The notes beneath the pieces are model-generated. The model was given only the letters and a program-made list of their open reading frames with translations, was not told the origin of the DNA and did not search any database. Source: Gemmobacter sp. (GTDB lineage: Bacteria; Pseudomonadota; Alphaproteobacteria; Rhodobacterales; Rhodobacteraceae). Taken from it: a DNA stretch of 64,000 nucleotides. This document shows positions 25,961 to 34,934 of the stretch, one piece after another. The translations under genes and the position numbers were made by a program. Position 1 is the first letter of the stretch. The number at the start of each line of letters is the position of its first letter. The stretch spans positions 136,501-200,500 of the forward strand of contig NZ_JAUCBS010000013.1 in assembly GCF_034676705.1 (NCBI RefSeq), given 5' to 3'.

Positions 25961-26295
25961 TCCGCGCCGGCTGGACGCCAACGCTGGACGATTTCCGCGC
26001 CTTTGCGCGGTTGTCGGGCGATGACAACCCCATCCATACCGACCCGGCCTATGCCGCCACCCACCCGTTCGGCCGCCCGGTCTGCCATGGCATGCTGATT
26101 CATGCCCGGTTGTGGGCGCTGGGGCAGGGCGCGGGACTGGCCGGGCGGGTGGTGGAGCTGATGTTTCCCAACCCCGCCCATGCCGGCGATCCGCTGGTCC
26201 TGACGCTGGCGCGCGACGGCACCGCAACATTGGCCGAGGCGCGGCGGCAGGACGGAACCCCCGTCTGCCTTGCCCGATGGGACGCCGCCCCATGA
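25957..26295 (+). CDS. MaoC-family (R)-enoyl-CoA hydratase, catalytic hotdog subunit
   Basis: This 112-residue single-hotdog protein carries the complete hydratase-2 motif GDDNPIH at 21-27, with catalytic Asp22 and His27, followed by FGRPVCHGML. Enzymes of this kind hydrate 2-enoyl-CoA to (R)-3-hydroxyacyl-CoA. It overlaps the acyl-CoA synthetase gene and the next hotdog gene by four bases on each side, so a two-subunit hydratase with the following product is likely. Confidence 0.85.
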   Translation: MIRAGWTPTLDDFRAFARLSGDDNPIHTDPAYAATHPFGRPVCHGMLIHARLWALGQGAGLAGRVVELMFPNPAHAGDPLVLTLARDGTATLAEARRQDGTPVCLARWDAAP

Positions 26296-26672
26296 TGCGC
26301 CCCGGCGACCGTGCCAGCCTTACCCGCGCCTATACGGCCGCCGATCTGGCCGCCTTTGCCGCGCTTTCGGGCGCGGCCCCCGGCGATACCGTGCCCGAAC
26401 CGCTGATCGGCGCGCTGTTTTCCTGCCTGCTGGGCACCCGGCTGCCCGGCCCCGGCACCGGCTGGCTGAAGCAGACGCTGCATCACCATGCCCCCGCGCG
26501 GTTGCTGGAGCCGCTGACCGCCACCGTCGAACTGACCCGCCTGCGCCCGGAAAAACGGCTGGCCGATCTGGCCTGCACCTGCCTTGGCGCCGATGGCCGG
26601 CTGATCTGCACCGGCCGCGCGCTGATGCTGCTGCCCCCCGGCTGCGTCGATTTGCACCAGGACGTCTCGTAA
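26292..26672 (+). CDS. Degenerate MaoC-like hotdog protein, probable partner subunit
   Basis: The 126-residue protein starts with GDRASLTRAYTAADLAAFAALSG, the typical lead-in of a MaoC hotdog domain, but the following GDxNPxH motif is replaced by AAPGDTVPEPL, so catalytic Asp and His are missing. The rest keeps the hotdog pattern, including TVELTRLRPEKRLADL. Two-hotdog hydratases have one catalytic and one substrate-binding half. This gene and the preceding one may encode these halves separately. Start ATG at 26292 overlaps the upstream stop by four bases. Confidence 0.7.
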   Translation: MMRPGDRASLTRAYTAADLAAFAALSGAAPGDTVPEPLIGALFSCLLGTRLPGPGTGWLKQTLHHHAPARLLEPLTATVELTRLRPEKRLADLACTCLGADGRLICTGRALMLLPPGCVDLHQDVS

Positions 26673-26711
26673 AGGTTGAGCGGCGGCCCGCTTGCCGGCA
26701 TGCTGCACTGC

Positions 26712-29387
26712 ATGCAAACACCCGCCGCGATCCCGTTCCCGCACACCCTGACCGCCCCGCAGCTGCTGGAGGCGCTGGCCACCGGCCCCGACGGCCTGTC
26801 GCCCGATCAGGCCGCCGACCGCCTGCGCCAGCATGGCCCCAACGCCCTGCCCGCAGGCAAGGGTCGCCCGGCGATCCTGCGGTTTCTGGCGCAGTTCAAC
26901 AATGCGCTGATCTGGTTCATGCTGGCCGGCGCGGTGGCCGCCGCCGCGCTGGGGCACTGGGTGGATACCTGGGTCATCGTCGCGGTGGTGCTGGTGAATG
27001 CCGTCGTCGGCTTTCTGCAAGAGGGCAAGGCCGAAAACGCCCTTGCCGCCATCCGTGGCATGATCGCCCCCCATGCCAGCGTGCTGCGCGGCGGCGGCCG
27101 GGCCAGCGTGCCAATGGCCGATCTGGTGCCCGGCGACCTGGTGCTGATCGAGGCCGGCGACCGCGTGCCCGCCGACCTGCGCCTGCTGCGCGCCCGCAGC
27201 CTGACGATAGACGAGGCGATCCTGACCGGCGAATCCGTTGCGGCGGCCAAGCATCTTGACCCGGTGGCGGAAACCGCGCCGCTGGGCGACCGCAGCTGCA
27301 TGGCGTTTTCCGGCACGCTGGTCACCACCGGGCAAGGCACCGGCATTGTCGTTGCCACCGGCACCGGCACCGAAATCGGCCGGATCAGCACCCTTCTGGG
27401 CAGCGTGGAAACGCTGACCACCCCGCTCTTGCGCCAGATCAACGCCTTTGGCCGCCGGTTCACGCTGCTGGCGCTGGTGGGGGCGGCGGTGCTGTTCGTC
27501 TTTGCCGTCACCATCCGCGGCTATCCGTGGGACGAGGCGCTGATGGCCGTGGTCGCCCTTGCCGTCGGGCTGGTGCCCGAAGGGCTGCCGGCGGTCATCA
27601 CCATCACGCTGGCCATCGGCGTCCAGCGCATGGCCGCGCGCCACGCCGTCATCCGCCGGCTGCCGGCGGTGGAAACGCTGGGGGCCACCTCGGTCATCTG
27701 TTCCGACAAGACCGGCACCCTGACCCGCAACGAAATGACCGTGCGCCGCGTCGTCACCGGGCGCGAGACGGTGATGGTCGAGGGCGCGGGCTACGACCCC
27801 GGCCCGCACCGGCTGTTTCCAGAACATGCCAGCGGGCATGGCCCGGCGCTGTCGCTGATCCGGGCGGGGCTGCTCTGCAACGATGCCCGTCTGGGGTCCG
27901 GCTGGCAGGTCGCCGGCGACCCGATGGAAGGCGCGCTGATCACGCTGGCGCTGAAAGCCGGGTTCGACCCCGATGCCGAACCCGCCGACTGGCCGCGGCT
28001 GGACGCCATCCCCTTCGATGCCCGCCACCGCTTCATGGCCACGTTGCACCGCATGCCGTTTGACGATTGCGTCGTGCTGGTGAAGGGCGCGCCCGAGGCG
28101 ATCCTCGCCATGTGCGACCGGCAGGAGGGGCCGGACGGGCCCGAGCCGCTGGACGCCGCCTTCTGGACCGCCCGCACCGCCGAGGCGGCCGGGCAGGGCG
28201 AACGCGTGCTGGGCTTTGCCACCCGCCGGATGCCCGAGGGCACGCGCGACATCGACTTTCCCGATGTGCAGGGCGGCCTGACCCTGCTGGGCATCGCCGG
28301 CTTCATCGACCCGCCGCGCCCCGAGGCGGTGCAGGCCATTGCCGAATGCCGCCGCGCCGGCATTGCCGTGCGGATGATCACCGGCGACCATGGCGCCACC
28401 GCCGCCGCCATCGCGCGCCAGCTTGGCCTGGCCGACGACCCGCGCGTCCTGACCGGCCATGACCTGGACCAGCTGTCCGATGCCGCGTTTCCGCAGGCCG
28501 TGCAGGGCACCCAAGTCTTTGCCCGCACCAGCCCGGAACACAAGCTGCGCATCGTGCAGGCGCTTCAGGCGCAAGGCCGCATCGTGGCGATGACCGGCGA
28601 TGGCGTGAACGATGCACCCTCGCTGAAACAGGCCGATGTCGGCATCGCCATGGGCATCAAGGGCACCGAGGCCGCGAAAGAGGCCTCGGAAATGGTGCTG
28701 ATGGACGACAATTTCGCCTCGATCGTCAATGCGGTGCATGAGGGGCGCGTGGTCCATGACAACATTCGCAAGGTGGTGGGCTGGACCCTGCCCACCAATG
28801 GCGGCGAGGCGCTGACGGTGATCACCGCCATCCTGCTCGGGTTCGCCATGCCGATGACGCCGGTGCAGATCCTGTGGGTCAACCTGATCCTGGCGGCCAC
28901 GCTGGGGCTGGTGCTGGCCTTTGAACCGGCCGAGCCGGGGGTGATGAACCGCCCGCCGCGCAAGCCCGATGCCGGGCTGCTGACGCCGTTCCTGATCTGG
29001 CGAATCGGCTTTGTATCCGTCCTGTTCACCGCCCTGTCGCTGGCGGTGTTCTTTGGCGCCCGGTCTTGGGGGCACGATCTGGAAACGGCGCGCACGATGG
29101 TGGTCAACACGCTGGTGGTGCTGGAAATCTTCTACCTGTTCAACGTGCGCTACCTGCATATGTCCAGCTTCACCCTGACCGGGGTCAAGGGCACCGGGCC
29201 CGTGCTGGCGGCGCTGGCCGTGGTGGTGGCGGGGCAGTTCGCCTTTACCTATCTGCCGGTGATGAACCAGATCTTCGGCTCGCGCCCCCTGCCGCTGCTG
29301 GAAGGCGTGATGATCGTGGCCATCGGCGCGGCGGCGCTGGTGGTGCTGGAAATCGAAAAGCACCTGCTGCGCGACCGCTTCGCCTGA
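26712..29387 (+). CDS. P-type cation-transporting ATPase (P2-like) with altered M6 site
   Basis: The 891-residue membrane pump has all P-type marks: an N-terminal cation-ATPase domain (HTLTAPQLLEAL, GLSPDQAADRL), actuator TGES, the phosphorylation site SDKTGT with Asp332, KGAPE in the nucleotide domain, and TGDGVNDAPSL. M4 has PEGLP (289-293) and M5 keeps Asn and Glu in TNGGEA, as in calcium pumps. M6, however, reads NLILAATLG from Asn724, so the Thr and Asp of SERCA (NLVTD) are Leu727 and Ala728. The transported ion is therefore uncertain. In-frame starts at 26700 (ATG) and 26676 (TTG) also exist; none has a convincing ribosome site. Confidence 0.88.
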   Translation: MQTPAAIPFPHTLTAPQLLEALATGPDGLSPDQAADRLRQHGPNALPAGKGRPAILRFLAQFNNALIWFMLAGAVAAAALGHWVDTWVIVAVVLVNAVVGFLQEGKAENALAAIRGMIAPHASVLRGGGRASVPMADLVPGDLVLIEAGDRVPADLRLLRARSLTIDEAILTGESVAAAKHLDPVAETAPLGDRSCMAFSGTLVTTGQGTGIVVATGTGTEIGRISTLLGSVETLTTPLLRQINAFGRRFTLLALVGAAVLFVFAVTIRGYPWDEALMAVVALAVGLVPEGLPAVITITLAIGVQRMAARHAVIRRLPAVETLGATSVICSDKTGTLTRNEMTVRRVVTGRETVMVEGAGYDPGPHRLFPEHASGHGPALSLIRAGLLCNDARLGSGWQVAGDPMEGALITLALKAGFDPDAEPADWPRLDAIPFDARHRFMATLHRMPFDDCVVLVKGAPEAILAMCDRQEGPDGPEPLDAAFWTARTAEAAGQGERVLGFATRRMPEGTRDIDFPDVQGGLTLLGIAGFIDPPRPEAVQAIAECRRAGIAVRMITGDHGATAAAIARQLGLADDPRVLTGHDLDQLSDAAFPQAVQGTQVFARTSPEHKLRIVQALQAQGRIVAMTGDGVNDAPSLKQADVGIAMGIKGTEAAKEASEMVLMDDNFASIVNAVHEGRVVHDNIRKVVGWTLPTNGGEALTVITAILLGFAMPMTPVQILWVNLILAATLGLVLAFEPAEPGVMNRPPRKPDAGLLTPFLIWRIGFVSVLFTALSLAVFFGARSWGHDLETARTMVVNTLVVLEIFYLFNVRYLHMSSFTLTGVKGTGPVLAALAVVVAGQFAFTYLPVMNQIFGSRPLPLLEGVMIVAIGAAALVVLEIEKHLLRDRFA

Positions 29388-29391
29388 TCCA

Positions 29392-29413
29392 TTCATCTGT
29401 CCTCAAATATCCC
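29392..29413. repeat. Interspersed motif, second copy
   Basis: TTCATCTGTCCTCAAATATCCC matches 19450-19471 at 20 of 22 positions. It begins five bases after the P-type ATPase stop codon in the gap to a convergent gene. In both places the motif follows a gene end and precedes a GC-rich stretch, which suggests a role in transcript ends or a short family of intergenic repeats. Confidence 0.5.
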
Positions 29414-29509
29414 ACGGGGACTGCCGCCGCCTCGCCATCAGTTCGAGGGGCGGTGGCAATGGGGTGTGAAACCCCCGCTTCCAACGCAGGGCAGGGGCGC
29501 AGCGGTGCC

Positions 29510-29722
29510 TCAGCGCCCCATCTTGCGGCCCAGCCGCGCCGATTTGCGCGCCAGTTTCACCGCCTGACGCCCCTTGCGGGCCAGCTGGCGTTCCTGCGCG
29601 GTCATCTGGCTGGCCGGTTTGCCCTTGCCGGCGGCCAGGTCGATGCCCTTGCGGATGCCCCAGTTCGTCGCGCGGCGCGTGAACATGCGGGTGATCATGG
29701 TGACGATGCGGTTGAAGTCCAT
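29510..29722 (-). CDS. Small basic conserved protein of unknown function
   Basis: The 70-residue product is very rich in Arg and Lys (MITRMFTRRATNWGIRKG, then AARKGRQAVKLARKS-type repeats to the C-terminus GRKMGR). I cannot assign a function, but similar short basic proteins follow scpB in alphaproteobacteria. The ATG at 29722 has a GGGGGAA site and lies 17 bases after the scpB stop, so it is the last gene of the leftward scp operon. Confidence 0.65.
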   Translation of the reverse strand: MDFNRIVTMITRMFTRRATNWGIRKGIDLAAGKGKPASQMTAQERQLARKGRQAVKLARKSARLGRKMGR

Positions 29723-29738
29723 GGCGGTTCCCCCTTGC

Positions 29739-30383
29739 CTAATCCCCGAACATCTCGGTCTGCCCGGTTTCGGGCGCGTCATCCTCGGCCAGCGGTTCTG
29801 TCCCCGGCATCGGCCGGGCATCCAGAAGGCCGGCGGCCCGCAGCTCTCGCAGCCCCGGCAGGTCGCGCGGGGATTCAAGGCCGAAGTGGTCCAGGAACTG
29901 GTCGGTCACCACAAAGGTCACCGGCCGCCCCGGCGACATGCGGCGGCGGCCAAGGCGGATCCATTCCAGGTCCAGCAACTGGTCTATGGTGCCGCGCGAC
30001 ACGGCGACACCGCGGATTTCCTCGATCTCGGCCCGGGTCACCGGCTGGTGATAGGCGACGATGGCCAGCGTCTCGATCGCGGCGCGCGACAGTTTGCGGG
30101 TTTCGACCTGTTCCTGCTGCATCAGGTGGCCCAGATCGGGCGCGGTGCGGAATGCCCAGCCATCGCCCACCCGCATCACACGCACGCCCCGCCCCTCATA
30201 CCGGCGGCGCAGATAGGCCAGCGCCTCGGCCGGGTCGCAGCCCATGGGCATGCGGCGGCCCAGTTCGGCCACCGTCACCGGCTGATACGCGGCGAACAGG
30301 ATCGCTTCGACCATGCGTTCCTGTTCGCCCATCGGCGGGGCGGCGAACAACGATGGGGCATCGTCGGTGATACGGTCGGTCAC
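29739..30383 (-). CDS. scpB: Segregation and condensation protein B
   Basis: The 214-residue protein has the ScpB tandem winged-helix fold: MVEAILFAAYQPVTVAEL near 24-41, LSRAAIETLAIVAYHQPVTRAEIEEIRG near 97-124 and LEWIRLGRRR. ScpB bridges ScpA and SMC in the chromosome-organising condensin complex. Its ATG overlaps the scpA stop by four bases, the normal coupled arrangement. Confidence 0.95.
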   Translation of the reverse strand: MTDRITDDAPSLFAAPPMGEQERMVEAILFAAYQPVTVAELGRRMPMGCDPAEALAYLRRRYEGRGVRVMRVGDGWAFRTAPDLGHLMQQEQVETRKLSRAAIETLAIVAYHQPVTRAEIEEIRGVAVSRGTIDQLLDLEWIRLGRRRMSPGRPVTFVVTDQFLDHFGLESPRDLPGLRELRAAGLLDARPMPGTEPLAEDDAPETGQTEMFGD

Positions 30384-31177
30384 TGCGGTTTCACCCGAAG
30401 GCGCAGGGGGGCAAAGGTTCCCGACTGTTGTATCTGAACCGACCCCTGTTTGGCGAGTTCCAGCGAAGCGGCAAAATGCGCCGCCGTGGCCGACCGGCGG
30501 CGCAGGGGATCACCCTTCCAGTCGTCGGGCAGGAAATCCATCAGCGTCACCCAGTCGCCGGCATAACCCAGCAGGCCGCGCAGCCGATCCAGCGCCTGTT
30601 CCATCGTGTAGACGTTCTTGCGGTCAAAGGCATAGGGGCGGAATTCGTCGCGGGTGCGGATGCGGGCATAGGCCTGCATCAGATCCAGCAGCGTGGCGGT
30701 ATAGCGCGTGTTGCGCACATGCGAGACTTCCTCGGGCGCGCCACGGGCAAAGAAATCGCGGCCCAGCTGGTCGCGCGCCATCAGGTTCGCCGCCGCCTCG
30801 CGCATGGCTTGCAGGCGTTCCAGCTGCCAGGCGAGGTGGGCGGCCATATCCTCGGCGCTTGGGCCGTCTTCCTCGGGGTCGGGGGGCAGCAGCAGGCGCG
30901 ATTTCAGATAGGCCAGCCAGGCCGCCATCACCAGATAATCGGCCGCCAGTTCAATCCGCAGGCTGCGGGCGTGGTTGACGAAGACCAGATACTGTTCCGC
31001 CAGTTGCAGCACCGAAATGCGCCGCAGATCCACCTTCTGGCTGCGCGACAGCGTCAGCAGCAGGTCCAGCGGCCCTTCGAACCCGTCGACATCGACGATC
31101 AGGGCTTCGGCCACCAGCCGTTCGGGCACCGACAGGGCCGGGCCTTCGGGAAAGTCAAGCGATGGCTGGTCAGGCAT
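30380..31177 (-). CDS. scpA: Segregation and condensation protein A
   Basis: The 265-residue kleisin subunit shows the ScpA signature VDGFEGPLDLLLTLSRSQKVDL near 31-52, a central YLVMAAWLAYLKSRLLLP helix and a C-terminal winged-helix SLELAKQG. It closes the SMC ring. The start overlaps the end of nagZ by eight bases. Order nagZ-scpA-scpB is common in alphaproteobacteria. Confidence 0.95.
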   Translation of the reverse strand: MPDQPSLDFPEGPALSVPERLVAEALIVDVDGFEGPLDLLLTLSRSQKVDLRRISVLQLAEQYLVFVNHARSLRIELAADYLVMAAWLAYLKSRLLLPPDPEEDGPSAEDMAAHLAWQLERLQAMREAAANLMARDQLGRDFFARGAPEEVSHVRNTRYTATLLDLMQAYARIRTRDEFRPYAFDRKNVYTMEQALDRLRGLLGYAGDWVTLMDFLPDDWKGDPLRRRSATAAHFAASLELAKQGSVQIQQSGTFAPLRLRVKPQ

Positions 31178-32171
31178 GATGGGCGGCAGCGGATCCGGTC
31201 ATGGCGGAAAGGTCTGCGGCAAGGGCGGCAAAGTCAACGCTTTCCGGTGCCCGGCGCTGTGCCAGCGCGCGGTCGCAGCGGGCCAGTGCCGCGCCGGTCA
31301 GGGCGCCCGCCCCTTCGGCCGCCTGGGAAAAGCCGGCGATGTCGTCGTTGCAATGCAGCACCAGATCGCAGCCAGCGGCGACCGAGGCGGCGGCGCGGTC
31401 GCGGATTGCCCCCGTCAGGGCGCCCATGCCGATATCGTCGGTCATGATGGCCCCCGCGAATCCCCAGTCGTCACGCATCATCGCCAGCGCGGCGGGGTTC
31501 ATGGTGGCCGGACGGTCGCCAAAGAACGGCAGGCGGATATGCGCGGTCATGCCCAACGGCAGGTCGGCCAGCGCCTTGAACGGGGCAAAATCCGTGGCGT
31601 CCAGCACGGCGCGGGGCTGGTCGATCAGCGGGGTTTCCAGATGGCTGTCCTGGGTGGCCCGGCCATGGCCCGGCATGTGCTTGACCACCGGCAGCACGCC
31701 ACCGGCCAGCATGCCATCGGCCAGCGCGCGGGCATTGGCCGCAACCTCGGCCGCCGTGGTCCCCATGCAGCGGCTGCGCAGGAAGGGGTGCGTTTCCGGC
31801 CAGGCCAGATCGGCGCAGGGGGCAAAGTTGCCGTCGATCCCCACGGCGCGCAGTTCGGCCGCCAGCATCCGGCCCCGCAGGTGAAAGCTGGCCGCGCCAT
31901 GGGGCGCCTGATCCAGCGGGGGGGCATACTCGAACCAATAGGGCGCGCGCAGGCGCTGCACCCGGCCGCCTTCCTGATCGACGAACACCGGCGCATCGCG
32001 CCCGACCGCTGCGCGCAGGTCGGCGGTCAGCCGGCGCAACTGATCGGGCGTTTCGACGTTGCGGGCGAACAGCACGAACCCCCAGGGCGCCGCGTCGCGA
32101 AAGAACGCCGCCTCGGTCGCGGTCAGGACAGGGCCCTGAACGCCCAGGATGCTGGCCGAAATCAGGCTCAC
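31170..32171 (-). CDS. nagZ: Beta-N-acetylhexosaminidase NagZ, GTG start
   Basis: The 333-residue cytoplasmic GH3 enzyme has FVDQEGGRVQRLR near 63-75, VKHMPGHGRATQDSH near 165-179 with the GH3 histidine, and IMTDDIGMGAL with the nucleophile Asp. It removes N-acetylglucosamine from anhydromuropeptides in peptidoglycan recycling. The start is a GTG at 32171 whose GTGA overlaps the stop of the SPOR gene. No ATG fits the conserved N-terminus (SASILGVQGPVL). Confidence 0.93.
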   Translation of the reverse strand: MSLISASILGVQGPVLTATEAAFFRDAAPWGFVLFARNVETPDQLRRLTADLRAAVGRDAPVFVDQEGGRVQRLRAPYWFEYAPPLDQAPHGAASFHLRGRMLAAELRAVGIDGNFAPCADLAWPETHPFLRSRCMGTTAAEVAANARALADGMLAGGVLPVVKHMPGHGRATQDSHLETPLIDQPRAVLDATDFAPFKALADLPLGMTAHIRLPFFGDRPATMNPAALAMMRDDWGFAGAIMTDDIGMGALTGAIRDRAAASVAAGCDLVLHCNDDIAGFSQAAEGAGALTGAALARCDRALAQRRAPESVDFAALAADLSAMTGSAAAHHA

Positions 32172-33037
32172 CGCACGGTGACCGAATTGCAGCGCAGGTC
32201 GCCCGCCTCGATCGCGGCGCAGAAGCGGCGGCTGTCGTCCTCGGTCTGGAACCCCTGCACGCGCAGGCGATAGAAGGTGCGGCCAGCGGCATTGGCCGGC
32301 TGGATCACGCGGTTCTTGCCCTCGAACAACGCGGCATGTTGCAGCGACACGCGGTCCCATTCGCTGCGGGCGCTGTCCACATCGTCAAAGGCGCCGATCT
32401 GCGCCAGACGGGTGCCGGCGGTCAGGCTGGCGGGCTCGATCTCGGTGGCGGCGGGGGCCTGGGCCGATACGCGGGTGGTGTTGGTGATGGCGCCTGCCAC
32501 CGAATCCGGGCGCGGCATGGGCCGGGGCGACCGCTGGATCACCGCGCCGGGCAGCAGGGGGCCATCGTCGGTGGTGCCCGCTTCCTCGGCGGCGATTTCC
32601 GCGGCGGCCTGACGGGCCAGCTCATCGGCCAGGGCCAGCGTGCGGGCCAGGGTATCGGCCTCGGTCGGCTGGGCGGGCGCCTCGGCCCCGATGCCGGGGG
32701 CATCATCCGCCTCCAGCCCGACGGGGGGTTCGGCCAGCACCAGCCGTTCGGGCACCTCGCCGGCGGTGCCTTCGGCCGCGATCCGGTTGACCGACAGGCC
32801 GACATGCGCCGCCACCTTGCCGCCCGCATCGTCGGGGGCCACGCGGATCGGCCCTTCCATGGCCATGATCACCGGCACGCCATTCGCATCGCGCACCGCC
32901 AGCCGATAGCCCCAGACCGCCACCCCGACCACAAGGGCCAATGTGGAAATCGCGCCGGCAATGTTCAAAAACCGGCCCATCGCCGCGCGGGGCGCGTGCG
33001 CCCCCGCCACGAATTCATCGAAATTCGCTTCCGCCAT
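32168..33037 (-). CDS. SPOR-domain cell-envelope protein
   Basis: The 289-residue protein has one N-terminal membrane helix (about 24-44, NIAGAISTLALVVGVAVWG), a long acidic Ala/Pro-rich linker, and a C-terminal SPOR domain (about 205-289: LAQIGAFDDVDSARSEWDRV, then FYRLRVQGF). SPOR domains bind denuded peptidoglycan at the division site. It lies between argS and nagZ, an order often seen in Rhodobacteraceae. Topology: cytoplasmic N-terminus, periplasmic SPOR domain. Confidence 0.9.
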   Translation of the reverse strand: MAEANFDEFVAGAHAPRAAMGRFLNIAGAISTLALVVGVAVWGYRLAVRDANGVPVIMAMEGPIRVAPDDAGGKVAAHVGLSVNRIAAEGTAGEVPERLVLAEPPVGLEADDAPGIGAEAPAQPTEADTLARTLALADELARQAAAEIAAEEAGTTDDGPLLPGAVIQRSPRPMPRPDSVAGAITNTTRVSAQAPAATEIEPASLTAGTRLAQIGAFDDVDSARSEWDRVSLQHAALFEGKNRVIQPANAAGRTFYRLRVQGFQTEDDSRRFCAAIEAGDLRCNSVTVR

Positions 33038-33053
33038 GTCCTGCTCCGCCTCG

Positions 33054-33089
33054 GCGGGGCTTGCCCCGCGTCGCGGGGTTTCCCCCGCG
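33054..33089. terminator. Tandem GC hairpins between argS and the SPOR gene
   Basis: Two hairpins follow each other: GCGGGGC-TT-GCCCCGC (33054-33069) and CGCGGGG-TTTC-CCCCGCG (33072-33089). They lie 34 bases beyond the argS stop on the minus strand and just before the SPOR gene. There is no T-run, so they may attenuate or protect the argS transcript end rather than end it fully. Confidence 0.5.
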
Positions 33090-33123
33090 CTTGCCTGTGT
33101 CAGACCGGACGCGGCGCCTGTGA

Positions 33124-34857
33124 TCAGCGCATTTCTTCGACCGGCTTGACGCCCAGAATAGCAAGACCGGCGCGAATGACAACGCCCGTGGCCCGGACAA
33201 GGGCAATTTTCGCCTGAGTCTGTACCGGATCGTCCTGCACAAAGCGCAACGAAAGCTCGTCATTGCCGCGATTCCACAGCCCGTGGAAGTCCGACGCGAG
33301 TTCATAGAGGTAGAACGCCACCCGGTGCGGTTCGTTGGCGCGCGCGGCGATTTCCACCAGACGCGGCCATTCCGCCAGCTTGCCCACCAGCGCCAGTTCC
33401 GCCGGATGCGCGATCAGCGACAGGTCCACCGTGGCATCGTCAATTGCCACGCCCGTCTCGGCCGCCTTGCGCAGCACCGAATTCACCCGGGCATTGGCAT
33501 ACTGGACATAAAAGACCGGGTTGTCCTTGGACTGTTCCAGCACCTTGTCAAAGTCGAAATCCAGCGCCACGTCGTTCTTGCGGGTCAGCATGATGAAGCG
33601 GGTCACATCGGCCCCCGCCAGTTCCACCACGTCGCGCAGCGTGACAAAGGTGCCCGCGCGCTTGGACATCTTGAAGGGTTCGCCGTTCTTCCACAGCTTG
33701 ACGAGCTGGATCAACTTGATGTCCAGCGCCACCCTGCCATCGGACAAGGCTGCGACCGCCGCCTTCATCCGCTTGACGTAGCCGCCATGATCGGCGCCGA
33801 AAATGTCGATCAGCTCGTCGAAGCCGCGTTTCACCTTGTCATAATGATAGGCGATGTCGGGGGCGAAATAGGTCCAGCTGCCATCCGATTTCATCACCGG
33901 GCGATCCACGTCGTCGCCATGCAGGGTGGACCGGAACAGGGTCTGTTCGCGCGGCTCCCAGTCTTCGGGGGTCTTGCCCTTGGGCGGTTCCAGCACGCCT
34001 TCGTAGATCAGGCCCTTGTCGCGCAGTTCGGCCAGCGCGGCCTCGATCTTGCCGGTGCCATACAGGGCCTTTTCGCTGGAATAGACATCCATCGCCACGC
34101 CCAGCGCCGCCAGATCCTCGCGGATCATCTGCATCATCATGCCGGTGGCGAATTCGCGGATCTCGGCCAGCCAGAATTGCTCGCCCTTGTCCAGCAGGCT
34201 GTCGCCGTATTTCGCCTTCAGCGCCTCGCCGACGGGGATCAGGTAATCGCCGGGATACAGGCCTTCGCGGATCTCGGGCGACAGGCCGTTGGCCTCGCGG
34301 TAGCGTTCATAGGCCGACCGCGCCAGCACATCCACCTGCGCGCCGCCGTCGTTGATGTAATATTCCCGCGTCACGTTCCAGCCAGAAAAGGCCAGCAGGT
34401 TCGACAGCGCATCGCCCACCACGGCGCCGCGCACATGGCCAACGTGCATCGGCCCCGTCGGATTGGCCGAGACGAATTCCACATTCACCTTGCGCCCCTG
34501 ACCGATGGCCGACCGGCCGTAATCGGCATCGGCCTTCAGCACGGTGGCAACATGGGCCTGCCACACGGCGGGCACCAGACGCAGGTTCAGGAACCCCGGC
34601 CCCGCCACCTCGGCGCTGGCAATGCGCGGGTCGGCGGCCAGTCGGGCGGCCAGCGCATCGGCGATGACGCGCGGGGGCTTGCCGGCGGGTTTCGCCAGCA
34701 CCATCGCCGCATTGGTCGCCATATCGCCATGCGCCGCATCGCGCGGTGGTTCCACCGCGATGTTGCTGCGGTCGAGACCTGCGGGCAGCGTTCCTTCGGC
34801 CTCCAGCGTGTCAAGCGCGGCCAGCACGGCGGCGCGGAATTCGTCGAACAGGTTCAT
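33124..34857 (-). CDS. argS: Arginyl-tRNA synthetase
   Basis: The 577-residue class I synthetase has an N-terminal tRNA-recognition domain (residues 1-90), the HIGH-type motif SANPTGPMHVGHVRGA near 128-143, KMSKS-equivalent KMSKRAGTF near 397-405, and a C-terminal anticodon-binding DALR domain that ends in LGVKPVEEMR. It charges tRNA-Arg; one such tRNA gene is at 61926. Length is normal. Confidence 0.97.
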   Translation of the reverse strand: MNLFDEFRAAVLAALDTLEAEGTLPAGLDRSNIAVEPPRDAAHGDMATNAAMVLAKPAGKPPRVIADALAARLAADPRIASAEVAGPGFLNLRLVPAVWQAHVATVLKADADYGRSAIGQGRKVNVEFVSANPTGPMHVGHVRGAVVGDALSNLLAFSGWNVTREYYINDGGAQVDVLARSAYERYREANGLSPEIREGLYPGDYLIPVGEALKAKYGDSLLDKGEQFWLAEIREFATGMMMQMIREDLAALGVAMDVYSSEKALYGTGKIEAALAELRDKGLIYEGVLEPPKGKTPEDWEPREQTLFRSTLHGDDVDRPVMKSDGSWTYFAPDIAYHYDKVKRGFDELIDIFGADHGGYVKRMKAAVAALSDGRVALDIKLIQLVKLWKNGEPFKMSKRAGTFVTLRDVVELAGADVTRFIMLTRKNDVALDFDFDKVLEQSKDNPVFYVQYANARVNSVLRKAAETGVAIDDATVDLSLIAHPAELALVGKLAEWPRLVEIAARANEPHRVAFYLYELASDFHGLWNRGNDELSLRFVQDDPVQTQAKIALVRATGVVIRAGLAILGVKPVEEMR

Positions 34858-34934
34858 GATCTGCTTCCTCGGGATGTGCGGGGTTTAACCCGAGGCAGGC
34901 GTCAGGGCAACGGGGCTTGCCTTGCCCGGCCCCC

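Noticed and set aside
23045..26293. Open frame of about 1,080 codons antisense to the hydrolase, TetR and acyl-CoA synthetase genes
   Set aside because: Same shadow effect; the sense genes carry clear motifs.
26100..29396. Open frame of about 1,100 codons antisense to the P-type ATPase
   Set aside because: The sense strand has all P-type motifs; the antisense product is a His/Arg/Gln-rich low-complexity shadow.
29461..29475. GGGGT-GTGAA-ACCCC hairpin as terminator of the P-type ATPase gene
   Set aside because: The stem has only five pairs and lacks a T-run.
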